Assembly (NCBI RefSeq): GCF_013085345.1 | Contig: NZ_JABFAJ010000010.1 | Location: 62,001 to 126,000, forward strand | Length of the DNA: 64,000 nt | Origin: Isoptericola sediminis | GTDB taxonomy: Bacteria > Actinomycetota > Actinomycetes > Actinomycetales > Cellulomonadaceae | Direction: 5' to 3' | Part shown: piece by piece, positions 17,125 through 28,021 of the stretch | Layout of the letters: every line of letters begins with the position of its first letter | Position numbering within the stretch: position 1 is the first letter of the stretch | Position numbers and translations under genes: made by a program | The notes under the pieces: model-generated | Databases searched by the model: none | Seen by the model: only the letters and a program-made list of their open reading frames with translations | What the model was told of the DNA's origin: nothing

Positions 17125-17193
17125 GCCGCAGCGAGCTCGCGAGTGCAGGCTCCGTCCGACCAACAGGCCCTGAGGACTGAGCCGGAGCTTGCC
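17109..17193 (+). repeat. Imperfect direct repeat of the acs stop region
   Basis: A segment of about 30 bp around the acs stop codon (17109-17141, containing GGAGGACTGAGCCG) recurs as a diverged copy at 17168-17193 (GAGGACTGAGCCG, then GAGCT). The second copy has no coding role and looks like a small local duplication. Confidence 0.5.
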
Positions 17194-17276
17194 ACGACGG
17201 CGAGGTCGTACCGTCCGCGTCCCCGTCGTACCCCGCGGGTGCGACCGCGGCGCGGACGGTACGACCTCGCCGTCGT
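17194..17276. terminator. 26-bp perfect inverted repeat between convergent acs and araC-type genes
   Basis: Arms at 17194-17219 and 17251-17276 are perfectly complementary (the left arm begins ACGACGGCGAGGTCGTACCG) around a 31-nt loop that itself has short dyads. The position between two convergent genes fits a bidirectional terminator without a T tract, common in high-GC actinomycetes. The arms are unusually long for that role. Confidence 0.7.
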
Positions 17277-17306
17277 CGGCGGTGGTGGTGGCTCCCGTCA
17301 GCGGGG

Positions 17307-18071
17307 TCACTCCGTGGCGAGTGCCCGGCTCTTGCGCCGGTAGACCGACGGCGTCTCCCCCGTCAGCCGCACGAAGGTCCGGGTGAACGACGGCTGGTCG
17401 TAGAACCCCGCCCGCACCGCCACCTCGGCGAGCGTCAGGTCGGTCTGCGTCAGCAGGGTGGTCGCGTGGTCGACCCGCGCCCGCAGCACGAACTGCTTGG
17501 GGGTCAGCCCGAAGATCCGTCGCATCCGACGGTCCAGGGCGCCGGTCGTGCAGCCGGCGACCTCGGCCAGCTCGGCCTGGGTCACGCCCACGCCCAGACG
17601 GTCCTCGACGACCTGCACCACGCGGGCCATGGACCCGATCACCTGGTCGTGCACGTCGCGGGTGTTCAGGTCCCGGGAGGTGGACACCAGCCCGAGGACG
17701 ACGCCGTCCCGCTGCACGGGGAGCTTGGTCGTCAGGTACCACCCCGGTACCCCCCCGGGGCGTCGGATGAGCTCGAGCTCGTTGCGCAGCGGCCAGGCCT
17801 CGCTGAGCACCCTGCCGTCCTGCTCCTCGTAGCGGGCGGCGAGCTCGGGCGCGAACAGCTCGGCCGAGGTGCGGCCGACGACGTCGCGGGGCGAGCGACG
17901 GTTGGCGCGGTCCACGAAGGTCCGGTTGACCAGCACGTACCGGCCGGTGACGTCCTTGGCGCAGAACATCGTGCCCGACATCTCGTCGAGCAGGTCGACG
18001 AGCTCGGGGGACAACGCGTCGATGAGCCGCTCGGCCTCGGGCCACAGCTCCACGGGTGCGCCGATCGCCAT
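17307..18071 (-). CDS. AraC family transcriptional regulator with N-terminal PAS domain
   Basis: The 254-residue protein from ATG 18071 has a PAS-like sensor at about residues 25-135 ([47 protein letters not shown]). A C-terminal AraC DNA-binding domain lies at about 150-250 ([14 protein letters not shown], then [28 protein letters not shown]). PAS domains of this layout bind a small ligand or cofactor. No partner operon is obvious: it converges on acs and diverges from mshD with only 75 bp between starts. It might regulate either neighbour. Confidence 0.85.
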   Translation of the reverse strand: MAIGAPVELWPEAERLIDALSPELVDLLDEMSGTMFCAKDVTGRYVLVNRTFVDRANRRSPRDVVGRTSAELFAPELAARYEEQDGRVLSEAWPLRNELELIRRPGGVPGWYLTTKLPVQRDGVVLGLVSTSRDLNTRDVHDQVIGSMARVVQVVEDRLGVGVTQAELAEVAGCTTGALDRRMRRIFGLTPKQFVLRARVDHATTLLTQTDLTLAEVAVRAGFYDQPSFTRTFVRLTGETPSVYRRKSRALATE

Positions 18072-18146
18072 GGCGTCGGACGCTACCACCGGCGCGGACC
18101 CTCGCCGGAGCGCCGACGGGCACGGGCCAGGGGCCACAATGGTCGG

Positions 18147-19094
18147 GTGCGACTTCCCGTCCCGATCGAGATCGGTCCCCTGTCCCCGTCCGCCCAGGAC
18201 GCCGTCCGCACGCTGGCCTCGACGGCCGCGGCCCACGACGGCGTGGACCCGCTGTCGGAGCAGCCGCTGCTGCGCCTCGGCGACGACGGCGCCGACCTGA
18301 CCCACGCGGTGGTCCGGTCCCGGTCGGGCGCGACGGTCGGCTACCTGCAGGTGGACCGCGGGGGCGACGTGGCCGGTGCGGAGATGGTCGTCCACCCCGA
18401 GCACCGGCGCGCCGGCGTGGGCAGCCTGCTGCTGCGGACCGCGGAGCGCGACGCGCGGCTGCCGGAGCGGTCCGGGGCACCCGACCAGCGCGGCAAGCCG
18501 CTGCGGGTGTGGGCCCACGGCGACCTGCCCGCCGCCCGGGCCTTCGCGGAGTCCCACGGCTACGCCGTCGTGCGCGAGCTGCTGTTCCTGGCCCGCCCGC
18601 TCGACGGGGCGGTCGACGCCGCCGACGCCCCCGCCGTGTCCGAGGGCCACGTCCTGCGGCCGTTCCGGCCCGGCGAGGACGACGACGCCTGGCTGGCGCT
18701 CAACGCGCTGGCGTTCGCCGACCACCCCGAGCAGGGGCGCCTGGGTCCGGACGACCTGAGGGCCCGGCTGGCCGAGCCCTGGTTCGACGCGGCCGGGTTC
18801 CTCCTGCTGGACCGTCCGGACGGCGGGCCGGCCGGATTCGTGTGGACGAAGGTGGAGACCGACCAGCCGGCAGGGCAGGCCGACGGCGAGATCTACGCCC
18901 TCGGCGTCGACCCGGGCACGCAGGGCGAGGGCCTCGGCCGGGTGCTGACGCAGGCGGGGCTGCAGCACCTGGCGGCCGTGGGCTGCACGCGCGCCGTGCT
19001 GTACGTCGAGGGCGACAACGTCCCGGCGCTGCGCACCTACGAGCGGGCCGGGTTCACCCGGGCCGCGGTGGACGTGCAGTACGCCCGCCGCTGA
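18147..19094 (+). CDS. mshD: Mycothiol synthase
   Basis: The 315-residue protein has two tandem GNAT acetyltransferase domains. The first includes [22 protein letters not shown] near residue 77; the second includes [22 protein letters not shown] near 250 and ends [20 protein letters not shown]. This is the layout of MshD, which acetylates Cys-GlcN-Ins to finish mycothiol, the main low-molecular-weight thiol of actinomycetes. The GTG start at 18147 gives [11 protein letters not shown]. The gene is a strong marker that the host is an actinobacterium. Confidence 0.92.
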   Translation: MRLPVPIEIGPLSPSAQDAVRTLASTAAAHDGVDPLSEQPLLRLGDDGADLTHAVVRSRSGATVGYLQVDRGGDVAGAEMVVHPEHRRAGVGSLLLRTAERDARLPERSGAPDQRGKPLRVWAHGDLPAARAFAESHGYAVVRELLFLARPLDGAVDAADAPAVSEGHVLRPFRPGEDDDAWLALNALAFADHPEQGRLGPDDLRARLAEPWFDAAGFLLLDRPDGGPAGFVWTKVETDQPAGQADGEIYALGVDPGTQGEGLGRVLTQAGLQHLAAVGCTRAVLYVEGDNVPALRTYERAGFTRAAVDVQYARR

Positions 19095-19140
19095 CCCGGT
19101 CGACGCCTGCGTCACCCACCGGTCGGCAATCAGTGCCACG

Positions 19141-21501
19141 ATGGGGCGTATGACAGGCTCCTCCACCCCCGCGGCGCGTCGACGCGACGCCCGTGGCCGG
19201 TTCGTGGCCGCTGCCACCTCCACCTCGTCCGAGACCCGCACGACAGCGAAGGCAGGACCCCGCCGGATGGATCCCGAGCTCGCCGCCCACATCGCCGAGC
19301 ACATCGCCGAGGAGCCGGACCAGGACCAGGTCGTCGAGGAGTCCCTGCACCAGCCGGAGCTCCCCGAGGACCGGTTCGCCGACCGCGAGCTGAGCTGGCT
19401 CGCCTTCAACGAACGGGTGCTCGAGCTCGCCGAGGACGAGTCCCTGCCCCTGCTGGAACGCGTGCGGTTCCTGGCGATCTTCGCCTCGAACCTGGACGAG
19501 TTCTTCATGGTCCGCGTCGCCGGCCTGAAGCGCCGCATCGCCACCGGGATCGCCGTCACGGCGGCCTCGGGCCTCAGCCCGCGCGAGGTGCTCGCCGGCA
19601 TCGGCGCCAAGGCCCACGAGCTGATGGACCGGCACGCCCGGGTGTTCCGCGACGACGTCTCGCCGGCCCTGCACGACGAGGGCATCACGCTCGTGCACTG
19701 GGACGAGCTGCTCGAGAAGGAGCAGCAGCGCCTGCACAAGTTCTTCCGCAAGCACATCTTCCCGGTGCTCACGCCGCTGGCCGTGGACCCCGCGCACCCC
19801 TTCCCCTACATCTCCGGGCTGTCGCTCAACCTGGCGGTCGTGGTGGCCAACCCGCTGACCGACAAGGAGCACTTCGCCCGGGTCAAGGTGCCCCCGCTGC
19901 TGCCGCGGTTCATCGCCGTCGACGACCGGGGCCGCCCCAGCGCGCCGACACCGACCCAGAAGGGTGGGACGCAGAAGTCCTTCGTGCCGCTGGAGGAGGT
20001 CATCGCCCAGCACCTGGACTACCTCTTCCCCGGGATGGAGATCCGCGAGCACCACACCTTCCGCGTCACCCGCAACGAGGACGTGGAGGTCGAGGAGGAC
20101 GACGCCGAGAACCTCCTGCAGGCGATGGAGAAGGAGCTGCTGCGGCGCCGCTTCGGCCCGCCGGTCCGCCTCGAGCTGCACGAGGAGATCTCCCCGCGCA
20201 TCCGCGAGCTGCTGGTGCGCGAGCTCGGCGTGGTCGAGGAGGAGGTCTACCAGCTGCCCGGGCCGCTCGACCTGACGGGTCTCAACGTGCTGGCCGACAT
20301 CGACCGCGCGGAGCTGCACTACCCGCCGTTCGTCCCGACGACGCACCGCCAGCTCGCCGAGGTGGAGTCGGCGATGCCGGGGAACGTGTTCGCCGCGATC
20401 CGCGAGCGGGACGTGCTGCTGCACCACCCCTACGACTCGTTCTCGACGTCGGTGCAGACGTTCCTCGAGCAGGCCGCGGCCGACCCGAAGGTGCTGGCGA
20501 TCAAGCAGACGCTGTACCGCACCTCGGGCGACTCCCCGATCGTCGACGCGCTCATCGACGCCGCCGAGGCGGGCAAGCAGGTCCTGGCCCTGGTGGAGAT
20601 CAAGGCCCGGTTCGACGAGCAGGCCAACATCTCCTGGGCCCGCAAGCTGGAGGAGGCCGGCGTCCACGTCGTGTACGGCATCGTCGGGCTGAAGACGCAC
20701 TGCAAGCTCTCCCTGGTGGTGCGCCAGGAGTCGGACGGGCTGGCCCGCTACTGCCACGTGGGCACGGGCAACTACCACCCGAAGACGGCGCGGCTGTACA
20801 CCGACCACGGCCTGCTGACCTGCGACCCGGACGTGGGCCAGGACCTGACCCGGCTGTTCAACCAGCTCTCCGGCTACGCGCCGCACTCGAAGTTCCACCG
20901 CCTGCTCGTGGCGCCGCGCACGGTGCGCAGCGGGCTGATCGAGCGGATCGACCGCGAGGCCGAGGCCGCGCGTGCCGGGCACGAGGCGTGGGTGCGGATC
21001 AAGGTCAACTCGGCGGTCGACGAGGCGACGATCGACGCCCTGTACCGCGCCTCCCAGGCCGGGGTGAAGGTCGACCTCGTGGTCCGCGGCATCTGCGCGC
21101 TGCGCCCCGGGGTGCCGGGGCTCAGCGAGAACATCCGGGTGCGGTCGATCCTCGGCCGGTTCCTGGAGCACTCGCGCATCTTCGCGTTCGCGAACTCGGT
21201 CGGCCCCGCCATCGGCGAGGGCGAGAGCAACGGGCCGGAGGTCTTCATCGGCTCGGCCGACCTCATGCACCGCAACCTGGACCGCCGGGTCGAGGCGCTC
21301 ATCCGGGTCAAGGACACCGGCCAGATCCTCGAGCTGCTCGAGCTGATGAACGACTCGATGTCCGCCCGGACCGCCGCGTGGCACCTCCAGCCGGACGGCA
21401 CCTGGCGCCGTCAGGTCGAGGACGACGAGGGCCGCCCCACGGTGGACCTGCAGTCCGTGCTGGTCGACCGCCACCGCCGGCGTCCGCCGAGCTCGCGCTG
21501 A
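19141..21501 (+). CDS. ppk1: Polyphosphate kinase 1
   Basis: The 786-residue enzyme polymerises the gamma-phosphate of ATP into polyphosphate. An N-terminal extension of about 75 residues precedes the conserved [18 protein letters not shown] and [17 protein letters not shown]. The catalytic half contains [15 protein letters not shown] with the phospho-accepting His and [38 protein letters not shown] lies near the end. ATG 19141 and ATG 19150 are both possible starts and neither has a strong ribosome site. It is followed after 8 nt by the NUDIX/phosphatase gene, an order conserved in actinomycetes. Confidence 0.94.
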   Translation: MGRMTGSSTPAARRRDARGRFVAAATSTSSETRTTAKAGPRRMDPELAAHIAEHIAEEPDQDQVVEESLHQPELPEDRFADRELSWLAFNERVLELAEDESLPLLERVRFLAIFASNLDEFFMVRVAGLKRRIATGIAVTAASGLSPREVLAGIGAKAHELMDRHARVFRDDVSPALHDEGITLVHWDELLEKEQQRLHKFFRKHIFPVLTPLAVDPAHPFPYISGLSLNLAVVVANPLTDKEHFARVKVPPLLPRFIAVDDRGRPSAPTPTQKGGTQKSFVPLEEVIAQHLDYLFPGMEIREHHTFRVTRNEDVEVEEDDAENLLQAMEKELLRRRFGPPVRLELHEEISPRIRELLVRELGVVEEEVYQLPGPLDLTGLNVLADIDRAELHYPPFVPTTHRQLAEVESAMPGNVFAAIRERDVLLHHPYDSFSTSVQTFLEQAAADPKVLAIKQTLYRTSGDSPIVDALIDAAEAGKQVLALVEIKARFDEQANISWARKLEEAGVHVVYGIVGLKTHCKLSLVVRQESDGLARYCHVGTGNYHPKTARLYTDHGLLTCDPDVGQDLTRLFNQLSGYAPHSKFHRLLVAPRTVRSGLIERIDREAEAARAGHEAWVRIKVNSAVDEATIDALYRASQAGVKVDLVVRGICALRPGVPGLSENIRVRSILGRFLEHSRIFAFANSVGPAIGEGESNGPEVFIGSADLMHRNLDRRVEALIRVKDTGQILELLELMNDSMSARTAAWHLQPDGTWRRQVEDDEGRPTVDLQSVLVDRHRRRPPSSR

Positions 21502-21509
21502 GCCGCCCG

Positions 21510-22556
21510 ATGAGCACCACGTCGCAGTCCGGCCGCGTCCTGCGCACCGCGACCCCGTTCGTCGACCCGCTGGGGCCGACGTCCGTGCAGCACGCCCCGG
21601 TCATCCAGACCGCCGGCGCGGTCGTGTGGCGCATCCGCCACGACCGCCTCCAGGTCCAGCTCGTCCACCGCCCCCGCTACGACGACTGGTCGTGGCCCAA
21701 GGGCAAGCACGAGGAGGGCGAGTCCCTGGCGACCACGGCCGTGCGGGAGGTCACCGAGGAGACGGGCAAACCCGTGGTCCTCGGGCTCCCGCTGCCCGGC
21801 CTGCAGTACCTGACGCCGGAGGGCCGGGTGAAGCGGGTGCACTACTGGGCCGCGCGGCGCGCCTCGGCCAAGCACGACTCGCGGGCGCTGGCCGCGCGCA
21901 CGCCGGTCGCCCCCGCCTCGAGGCGGGAGATCGACAAGGCCGAGTGGCTCGACGCCGAGGACGCCGCCGAGCGGCTCACCCGGAGCACCGACCGCGGGCC
22001 GCTGGACGCGCTGGTCGAGGCGCACCGCGACGGCCAGCTGGCCACGCACGCCGTCGTCATCGTCCGGCACGGACGGGCCCTGCCGCGCGCCAACTGGTAC
22101 GGCGTCGAGCAGGACCGTCCGCTCACACCCCTGGGGCACGGGCAGGCCGCCGCCCTCGTGCCAGTGCTGGCCTCCTACGGCGTGGACGCGGTGATCTCCA
22201 GCCGCTGGGAGCGCTGCGCGACGACGATCGACCCGTACGTGCGCGCCGCCAACCTGCGCCCGGAGTACAGCGACAACCTCGGAGAGGCCCAGCACGAACG
22301 GTCCCCGGCGCGCGTCGCCGCGGCGGTGCGCGACCTGCTGGAGGCCGACCGGGCCGCGGTGCTGTGCACCCACCGGCCGGTGCTGCCGACGGTGCTGGAC
22401 GTGCTCGGCCAGCACTCGAGCCGGTCGGTGGCCTCCACGCTGCCGCGGCGCGACCCGTACCTGGAGCCGGGCGAGGCGCTCGTCGCGCACGTGGCGCGCA
22501 CGCCGAAGGGCCCCAAGGTGGTCGCGGCCGAGCGGGTGGCCCCGCAGGTCTTCTGA
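21510..22556 (+). CDS. NUDIX hydrolase fused to histidine phosphatase (MutT1-like)
   Basis: The 348-residue protein has a NUDIX domain with the full box GKHEEGESLATTAVREVTEE near residues 68-90. A histidine phosphatase domain starts at AVVIVRHGRALPR near 180 and includes SSRWERCATTIDPY and CTHRPVLPTVLDVL. The two-domain form is known from mycobacterial MutT1, which converts 8-oxo-dGTP and related molecules to monophosphates. The ATG at 21510 lies 8 nt after ppk1, so the pair is probably one operon. Confidence 0.9.
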   Translation: MSTTSQSGRVLRTATPFVDPLGPTSVQHAPVIQTAGAVVWRIRHDRLQVQLVHRPRYDDWSWPKGKHEEGESLATTAVREVTEETGKPVVLGLPLPGLQYLTPEGRVKRVHYWAARRASAKHDSRALAARTPVAPASRREIDKAEWLDAEDAAERLTRSTDRGPLDALVEAHRDGQLATHAVVIVRHGRALPRANWYGVEQDRPLTPLGHGQAAALVPVLASYGVDAVISSRWERCATTIDPYVRAANLRPEYSDNLGEAQHERSPARVAAAVRDLLEADRAAVLCTHRPVLPTVLDVLGQHSSRSVASTLPRRDPYLEPGEALVAHVARTPKGPKVVAAERVAPQVF

Positions 22557-22578
22557 GGCCCCGCCCGCACCGGACGCG

Positions 22579-23769
22579 TCAGACGACGGTGCGGCCGCCC
22601 CGCAGGACCGTGCGCACGAGCGGCACGCCCGGGCGGTAGGCCAGGTGCACGTGCGAGGGGGCGTCGAGCACGACGAGGTCGGCCCGCGCCCCGGGCCGCA
22701 GCGTCCCGACGTCGTCGCGCCGCAGGGCCGCGGCTCCCCCGGCGGTGGCGGCGCGCACGGCCTCCAGCGGGGTGAGCCCCATCTCCCGCACGGCGAGCGC
22801 CACGACGAACGGCATCGACGAGGAGTAGCAGCTGCCGGGGTTGCAGTCGGTGGCCAGGGCGACGGCGACGCCCGCGTCGAGCAGGGCCCGCGCGTCCGGG
22901 TAGGGCGAGCGGGTGGAGAACTCCACGGCGGGCAGCAGCGTCGCCACCGTGCTCGACCCGGCCAGTGCCGCGACGTCGTCGCCGGTGAGGTGGGTGCAGT
23001 GGTCGACGCTGGCGGCGCCGACCTCGACGGCGAGCCGGACGCCGGGACCGGGGCCGAGCTGGTTGCCGTGCACGCGGGGCAGCAGCCCGGCGCGGATCCC
23101 GGCCTCCAGGACCTCCCGGGACTCGTCGGCGTCGAACGCCGTGGGTGCGGCGGGTTCGCAGAAGACGTCGACCCACCGGGCGTGGGGTGCGCAGGCGGCG
23201 AGCATCGGCCCGGTGACGAGGTCGAGGTAGGCACGACGGTCGTGCGCGAGCTCGGCCGGCACGGTGTGGGCGCCGAGGAACGTCGTCTCGTCGGTGAGCT
23301 CGCGCGCCAGGCGCAGCATGCGTTCCTCGGTGGCGACGTCCTGGCCGTACCCGCTCTTGATCTCGACGGTCGTGGTCCCCTGGGCGAGCATCTCCGCCAC
23401 GAGGCGTCCCGCGCCGTGGCGCAGCACGTCGTCGGAGGCGGCCCGCGTGGCCGCGACGGTGGTGGCGATGCCCCCGCCGGTGTACGGCTCGCCGGCCATC
23501 CGGGCGGCGAACTCCGCGGACCGGTCCCCGGCGAAGACGACGTGCGAGTGCGAGTCCACGAACCCGGGCACCACGCAGCGTCCCTCGACGTCGAGCCGGT
23601 CGTCCGCGGCCGGGGCCCGTGCGGCGGGGCCGGTCCAGACGACCCGACCGCCGGAGGCCACCAGCGCGGCGTCGGTCAGGACCCCCGACGGGCCGTGCGC
23701 GGGGTCGTGGGCGACGAGCTCGCCGATGCCCGTGACGAGCAGCGTGCGGTCCTCGGCCGGTTCCGTCAT
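22579..23769 (-). CDS. hutI: Imidazolonepropionase
   Basis: The 396-residue metal-dependent amidohydrolase opens imidazolone propionate to formiminoglutamate, the third step of histidine breakdown. It shows the metal site [16 protein letters not shown] near residue 75, [11 protein letters not shown] near 140, [11 protein letters not shown] near 240, and [18 protein letters not shown] near 315. ATG 23769 overlaps the hutF stop as ATGA, with GGAGGGACG in front. It is the last gene of the hut operon. Confidence 0.94.
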   Translation of the reverse strand: MTEPAEDRTLLVTGIGELVAHDPAHGPSGVLTDAALVASGGRVVWTGPAARAPAADDRLDVEGRCVVPGFVDSHSHVVFAGDRSAEFAARMAGEPYTGGGIATTVAATRAASDDVLRHGAGRLVAEMLAQGTTTVEIKSGYGQDVATEERMLRLARELTDETTFLGAHTVPAELAHDRRAYLDLVTGPMLAACAPHARWVDVFCEPAAPTAFDADESREVLEAGIRAGLLPRVHGNQLGPGPGVRLAVEVGAASVDHCTHLTGDDVAALAGSSTVATLLPAVEFSTRSPYPDARALLDAGVAVALATDCNPGSCYSSSMPFVVALAVREMGLTPLEAVRAATAGGAAALRRDDVGTLRPGARADLVVLDAPSHVHLAYRPGVPLVRTVLRGGRTVV

Positions 23770-25118
23770 CGTCCCTCCTCCACGAGGTCCCAGATCCTCG
23801 CGATCGACGTCCGCAGGGCGGAGGCCACGTCCAGGTCGACGTGCCGCCCGTCGCGGACCACGGTGCGTCCGTCGCGGACCACGGTCCGCACGTCGCGGGC
23901 CCCGGCGACCAGCGCGAGCTGGGCGGGGTCGGTACCCGCCGTGGCCGGCGTGTCGAGGGCCACGGCGACGAGGTCGGCCCGCGCCCCGACCTCGATCCGG
24001 CCGGCGTCGTCCCAGCCGAGGGCACGGTGCCCGGCCGCGGTGGCCGCCTCGACCACGGCGGCGGGTGCGAGCACGCCCCGGCGGCCGGTGCGCAGCCGGG
24101 CGTGCTCCTCCAGTCCGCGCGCCTCGGCGAGCAGGTCGGCGGCCACGTGCTGGTCGGAGCCGACGCACAGCGGCACCCCGGTCGCGGCGAGCCGGTCGAC
24201 GGGGGCGAGTCCGTCGGCCAGGTCACGTTCCGTCGTCGGGCAGACGCACACGGCGGTGCCGGACGCGGCCAGTCGGGCGACGTCGTCGGCGTCCAGGTGG
24301 ACGCCGTGGACCACGGTCGTGCGCGGGCCGAGCGCACCGGCGGCGTCGAGCACCCCCGTGGGGCTCGTCCCGTGGACCGACCGTGCCGCCCGGTTCTCGC
24401 CGGGCTGCTCGGACAGGTGCGCGTGCAGCGGGGCCCCGTGCTCGCGCGCCCAGGACGCGACGACGGCGATCTCGTCCGGCGCGAGGGCCCGCACCGAGTG
24501 CACGGCCGCCCCGACGCGGACGTCGTCCGCTCCCGCCCAGGCCGACCGCAGCGCCTCCACGCGGGTCCGCCAGGCGTCGGCGTCCCCGTCGCCGAAGCGC
24601 CGCTGCGCGGGCGCGAGCGGCTGGTACGAACCGTCCTCGAGCCCGCCGTGCAGGTAGCAGGTGTCGAGCAGCGTCAGGCGCACCCCGGCCCGGGAGGCGG
24701 CCCGTCGCAGCGCCCCGGCCATGGCGTGCGGGTCGTCGTACCGGCCGCCGTCCGGCGCGTGGTGCACGTAGTGGAACTCCCCGACCGCCGTCACGCCCGC
24801 GAGCGCCAGCTCCGCGTAGGTGGCGGTGGCGAGCTCCTCGTACGCCGCGGGGGTCAGGACGTCGGCGACCGCGTACATCCGCTCGCGCCAGGTCCAGAAG
24901 GATCCGCCGTCGTCGTGCGTGCGTCCGCGCAGCGCCCGGTGGAACGCGTGCGAGTGGGCGTCGGCCAGCCCGGGCAGGACGACGCCGGGCAGCACCGTGT
25001 CGGTCGCGTCCGGCGTGGTCCCGGGTTCGACGGCGGTCACCCGGCCGGCGTCGGTCTCGACGCGCACCCCGGCGGCGAGGCCGCCCGGCAGCCACGCGTG
25101 CTCGCACCAGAAGGTCAC
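23766..25118 (-). CDS. hutF: Formimidoylglutamate deiminase
   Basis: The 450-residue amidohydrolase converts N-formimino-glutamate to N-formylglutamate and ammonia, the five-step hut route. Motifs include [18 protein letters not shown] near residue 51, [28 protein letters not shown] near 234 and [13 protein letters not shown] near 318. GTG 25118 overlaps the preceding stop as GTGA, after GGGGGAGG. Its presence means the pathway needs an N-formylglutamate deformylase, and the candidate in this operon is the adjoining M20-type enzyme. Confidence 0.92.
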   Translation of the reverse strand: MTFWCEHAWLPGGLAAGVRVETDAGRVTAVEPGTTPDATDTVLPGVVLPGLADAHSHAFHRALRGRTHDDGGSFWTWRERMYAVADVLTPAAYEELATATYAELALAGVTAVGEFHYVHHAPDGGRYDDPHAMAGALRRAASRAGVRLTLLDTCYLHGGLEDGSYQPLAPAQRRFGDGDADAWRTRVEALRSAWAGADDVRVGAAVHSVRALAPDEIAVVASWAREHGAPLHAHLSEQPGENRAARSVHGTSPTGVLDAAGALGPRTTVVHGVHLDADDVARLAASGTAVCVCPTTERDLADGLAPVDRLAATGVPLCVGSDQHVAADLLAEARGLEEHARLRTGRRGVLAPAAVVEAATAAGHRALGWDDAGRIEVGARADLVAVALDTPATAGTDPAQLALVAGARDVRTVVRDGRTVVRDGRHVDLDVASALRTSIARIWDLVEEGR

Positions 25119-26323
25119 GCGGCCTCCCCCAGGAGGTCGGTCAGGACGTCCGCGAGCGCCACGACGCCGGCCTCGCAGTCGGTCTCCTCGGCGTGCTCGG
25201 TGGGGGTGTGGGAGGCACCCGTGGGGTTGCGGACGAACAGCATCGCGGTCGGCACGCCGGCGGCGGCGAGGATGCCGGCGTCGTGCCCGGCGCCGGTCCC
25301 GATCACGGGCGCGGCTGCGCCCCCGGCGGGTCGTCCGACGACGTCGGCCAGGCGGGCGGCCAGGGCCGGGTCGAACACGGTGGCCGGGGACCAGGACTCC
25401 TCGACGGGGCCGTAGCCCGACAGGTCGGCGAGGACCCGGTGCACGGCGTCCTCGCGGGGTGCCCGGGAGTCGATCCAGGCCCGGACCCGCGAGGGGATCG
25501 CGTTGACGCCGTTCGGCTCCACGGAGACCTTCGCGACGGTGGCGAGCGCGTCGGCCGACCCGGCGGCGGCCCGGACCTCCTGGATCAGCCCGGCCAGGTC
25601 CAGCATCGGGTCGTGCCGGTGGGCCAGCGGCGTCGTGCCCGCGTGGTTCGCCTCGCCGTGCAGGTCGACCCGCCAGCGGCCGTGCGGCCAGATCGCCGAC
25701 GCCACCGCGACGGGCGCTTCGTCGTCGCCGGTCAGGTCGGCGAGGTACCGCCCCTGCTCCACGTGCAGCTCGACGAAGGTGCCCACCCGGGCCAGCGCCT
25801 CGGCGTCGCGCCCGTAGCCGGCCGGGTCCAGGCCCGCCCGGGCCAGCACGTCGGCGAGCGTGTCCCCGTCGTCGTCGCGCAGACCGAGCAGACGGTCGGC
25901 ACCCGCGGTGCCCGTCACGGCCCGCGACCCGAGGCAGGCCAGCCCGAACCGGGCGCCCTCCTCGTCGGAGAAGTTCACGACGCCGAGGGGCCGGGCGGGG
26001 CGCACGCCGCGGGCCCGCAGCAGGTCGACGGCCGCGAAGGCGCTCGCGACGCCCAGCGGGCCGTCGAACGCGCCGCCTCCGGGCACCGAGTCGAGATGGC
26101 TGCCGGTGACGACACCGGGGCCGTCGGCGTCCGGGTCGCCCCACCACGCCCACTGGTTCCCGGCGCGGTCCACGGTGACGTCGAGCCCGCGGGCGGCGGC
26201 CTCGGCGACGAACCACTCGCGCAGGGTGAGGTCCGCCGTCGTCCAGGCGAAGCGGGCGTACCCGCCGCTCGAGGCCCGTCCGACGTCGGCGAGGTCCCGC
26301 AGGAGTCCCGCGACACCGCTCAC
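25115..26323 (-). CDS. M20-type allantoate amidohydrolase/N-carbamoylase-like enzyme in the hut operon
   Basis: The 402-residue metallohydrolase has the dinuclear-zinc site [20 protein letters not shown] near residue 72, [11 protein letters not shown] near 115, and [22 protein letters not shown] near 208 and [15 protein letters not shown] near 345 complete the set. This is the allantoate amidohydrolase/beta-ureidopropionase/carbamoylase group. It sits between hutU and hutF with GTGA overlaps at both ends, where a hutG deformylase would be expected, so I infer that it hydrolyses N-formylglutamate to glutamate and formate. Database naming by similarity alone would call it allantoate amidohydrolase. 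No allantoin genes are nearby. Confidence 0.85.
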   Translation of the reverse strand: MSGVAGLLRDLADVGRASSGGYARFAWTTADLTLREWFVAEAAARGLDVTVDRAGNQWAWWGDPDADGPGVVTGSHLDSVPGGGAFDGPLGVASAFAAVDLLRARGVRPARPLGVVNFSDEEGARFGLACLGSRAVTGTAGADRLLGLRDDDGDTLADVLARAGLDPAGYGRDAEALARVGTFVELHVEQGRYLADLTGDDEAPVAVASAIWPHGRWRVDLHGEANHAGTTPLAHRHDPMLDLAGLIQEVRAAAGSADALATVAKVSVEPNGVNAIPSRVRAWIDSRAPREDAVHRVLADLSGYGPVEESWSPATVFDPALAARLADVVGRPAGGAAAPVIGTGAGHDAGILAAAGVPTAMLFVRNPTGASHTPTEHAEETDCEAGVVALADVLTDLLGEAA

Positions 26324-27993
26324 GCGTCACCCCGCATCGGCAGCTCCAGGCCACCACGTTCGGCCGCGGCGACGGCGTCGTCGTACCCGGCGTCGGCGTG
26401 CCGCAGCACGCCCGTGGCCGGGTCGTTGGACAGCACCCGCTCGAGCTTCTGCGCGGCGAGGTCGGTGCCGTCGGCGACCGTCACCTGGCCGGCGTGGATC
26501 GACCGGCCCATGCCGACGCCACCACCGTGGTGCAGCGACACCCAGGTCGCGCCGGAGGCCGCGTTGACGAGGGCGTTGAGCAGCGGCCAGTCCGCGATCG
26601 CGTCCGAGCCGTCCGCCATCGCCTCGGTCTCGCGGTACGGCGAGGCCACCGAGCCGGAGTCCAGGTGGTCGCGTCCGATGACGATCGGCGCGCTGATCTC
26701 CCCGGACTCGACCAGCTCGTTGAACCGCAGGCCGGCACGGTCGCGCTCGCCGTGACCCAGCCAGCAGATGCGGGCGGGCAGCCCCTGGAAGGCGACCTTG
26801 TCCTGGGCGGCGCGGATCCACCGGTGCAGGTGGTCGTCCTCGGGGAAGAGGTCCAGCACGGCCCGGTCGGTGGCCGCGATGTCGCGCGGGTCCCCGGACA
26901 GCGCCGCCCACCGGAACGGCCCCTTGCCCTGGGCGAACAGCGGGCGGATGTAGGCGGGCACGAAACCCGGGAACTCGAAGGCCCGCTCGTACCCGCCCTG
27001 GCGGGCCTCGTCGCGGATCGAGTTGCCGTAGTCGAACACCTCGGCACCGGCGTCCTGGAAGCCGACCATGGCCTCCACGTGCCGGGCCATCGACTCGCGG
27101 GCCCGGTCGGTGAACTCCTCGGGCTTCGCGGCGGCGTACTCGGCCCAGTCGGCGACGTCGACGCCCACCGGGAGGTAGGACAGCGGGTCGTGCGCGGAGG
27201 TCTGGTCGGTGACGACGTCCACGTCCGCGCCGCGGCGCAGCAGCTCGGGCAGCACCTCCGCGCTGTTCCCCGTCAGCCCGACCGACAGCGGCCGGGCGGC
27301 GGCCTTCGCCTCCTGCACCCGCTGCAGGGCGTCGTCGAGGGAGTCGGCGACGACGTCCAGGTAGCGCTCGCGCACGCGCCGGTCGAGACGTGCCCGGTCG
27401 ACGTCGACCACGAGGCAGACACCCCCGTTGAGGGTGACGGCGAGCGGCTGCGCGCCGCCCATGCCGCCGCAGCCGCCCGTGACCGTCAGCGTCCCGGCCA
27501 GGGTGCCGCCGAACCGCTTGGCAGCCACCGCGGCGAGCGTCTCGTAGGTGCCCTGCAGGATGCCCTGCGCGCCGATGTAGATCCACGACCCGGCCGTCAT
27601 CTGGCCGTACATCGTCAGCCCGAGCTGCTCGAGACGACGGAACTCCGGCCAGGTCGCCCAGTCCCCCACGAGGTGGGAGTTGGCGATGAGCACCCGCGGC
27701 GCCCACTCGTGGGTCCGCAGCACCCCGACCGGTTTGCCGGACTGCACGAGCATCGTCTCGTCCGCGCGCAGGTCCGTCAGCGTGCGGACCATCGCGTGGA
27801 AGCTCGGCCAGTCCCGGGCGGCACGGCCCGTGCCGCCGTAGACGACCAGGTCGTCGGGACGCTCGGCGACCTCCGGGTCGAGGTTGTTCTGCAGCATGCG
27901 CAGCGGCGCCTCGGTCTGCCAGCTCCGGGCGGTCAGGGTGGTACCGCGCGGGGCACGGACCGGCACGGGGGTGCCGCGGTCGTAGGTCGTCAT
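26320..27993 (-). CDS. hutU: Urocanate hydratase
   Basis: The 557-residue cytosolic enzyme converts urocanate to imidazolone propionate using tightly bound NAD+. The dinucleotide-binding segment [19 protein letters not shown] lies near residue 170, and the family stretch [16 protein letters not shown] lies near 133. The signature region for the active-site Cys, [17 protein letters not shown]-like (here [17 protein letters not shown]), lies near 405. ATG 27993 follows GAGGAG. It is 28 bp after hutH and overlaps the next gene as GTGA. Confidence 0.95.
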   Translation of the reverse strand: MTTYDRGTPVPVRAPRGTTLTARSWQTEAPLRMLQNNLDPEVAERPDDLVVYGGTGRAARDWPSFHAMVRTLTDLRADETMLVQSGKPVGVLRTHEWAPRVLIANSHLVGDWATWPEFRRLEQLGLTMYGQMTAGSWIYIGAQGILQGTYETLAAVAAKRFGGTLAGTLTVTGGCGGMGGAQPLAVTLNGGVCLVVDVDRARLDRRVRERYLDVVADSLDDALQRVQEAKAAARPLSVGLTGNSAEVLPELLRRGADVDVVTDQTSAHDPLSYLPVGVDVADWAEYAAAKPEEFTDRARESMARHVEAMVGFQDAGAEVFDYGNSIRDEARQGGYERAFEFPGFVPAYIRPLFAQGKGPFRWAALSGDPRDIAATDRAVLDLFPEDDHLHRWIRAAQDKVAFQGLPARICWLGHGERDRAGLRFNELVESGEISAPIVIGRDHLDSGSVASPYRETEAMADGSDAIADWPLLNALVNAASGATWVSLHHGGGVGMGRSIHAGQVTVADGTDLAAQKLERVLSNDPATGVLRHADAGYDDAVAAAERGGLELPMRGDA

Positions 27994-28021
27994 CGGTGAC
28001 TCCTCGGGTGGTTCGGGTCGG

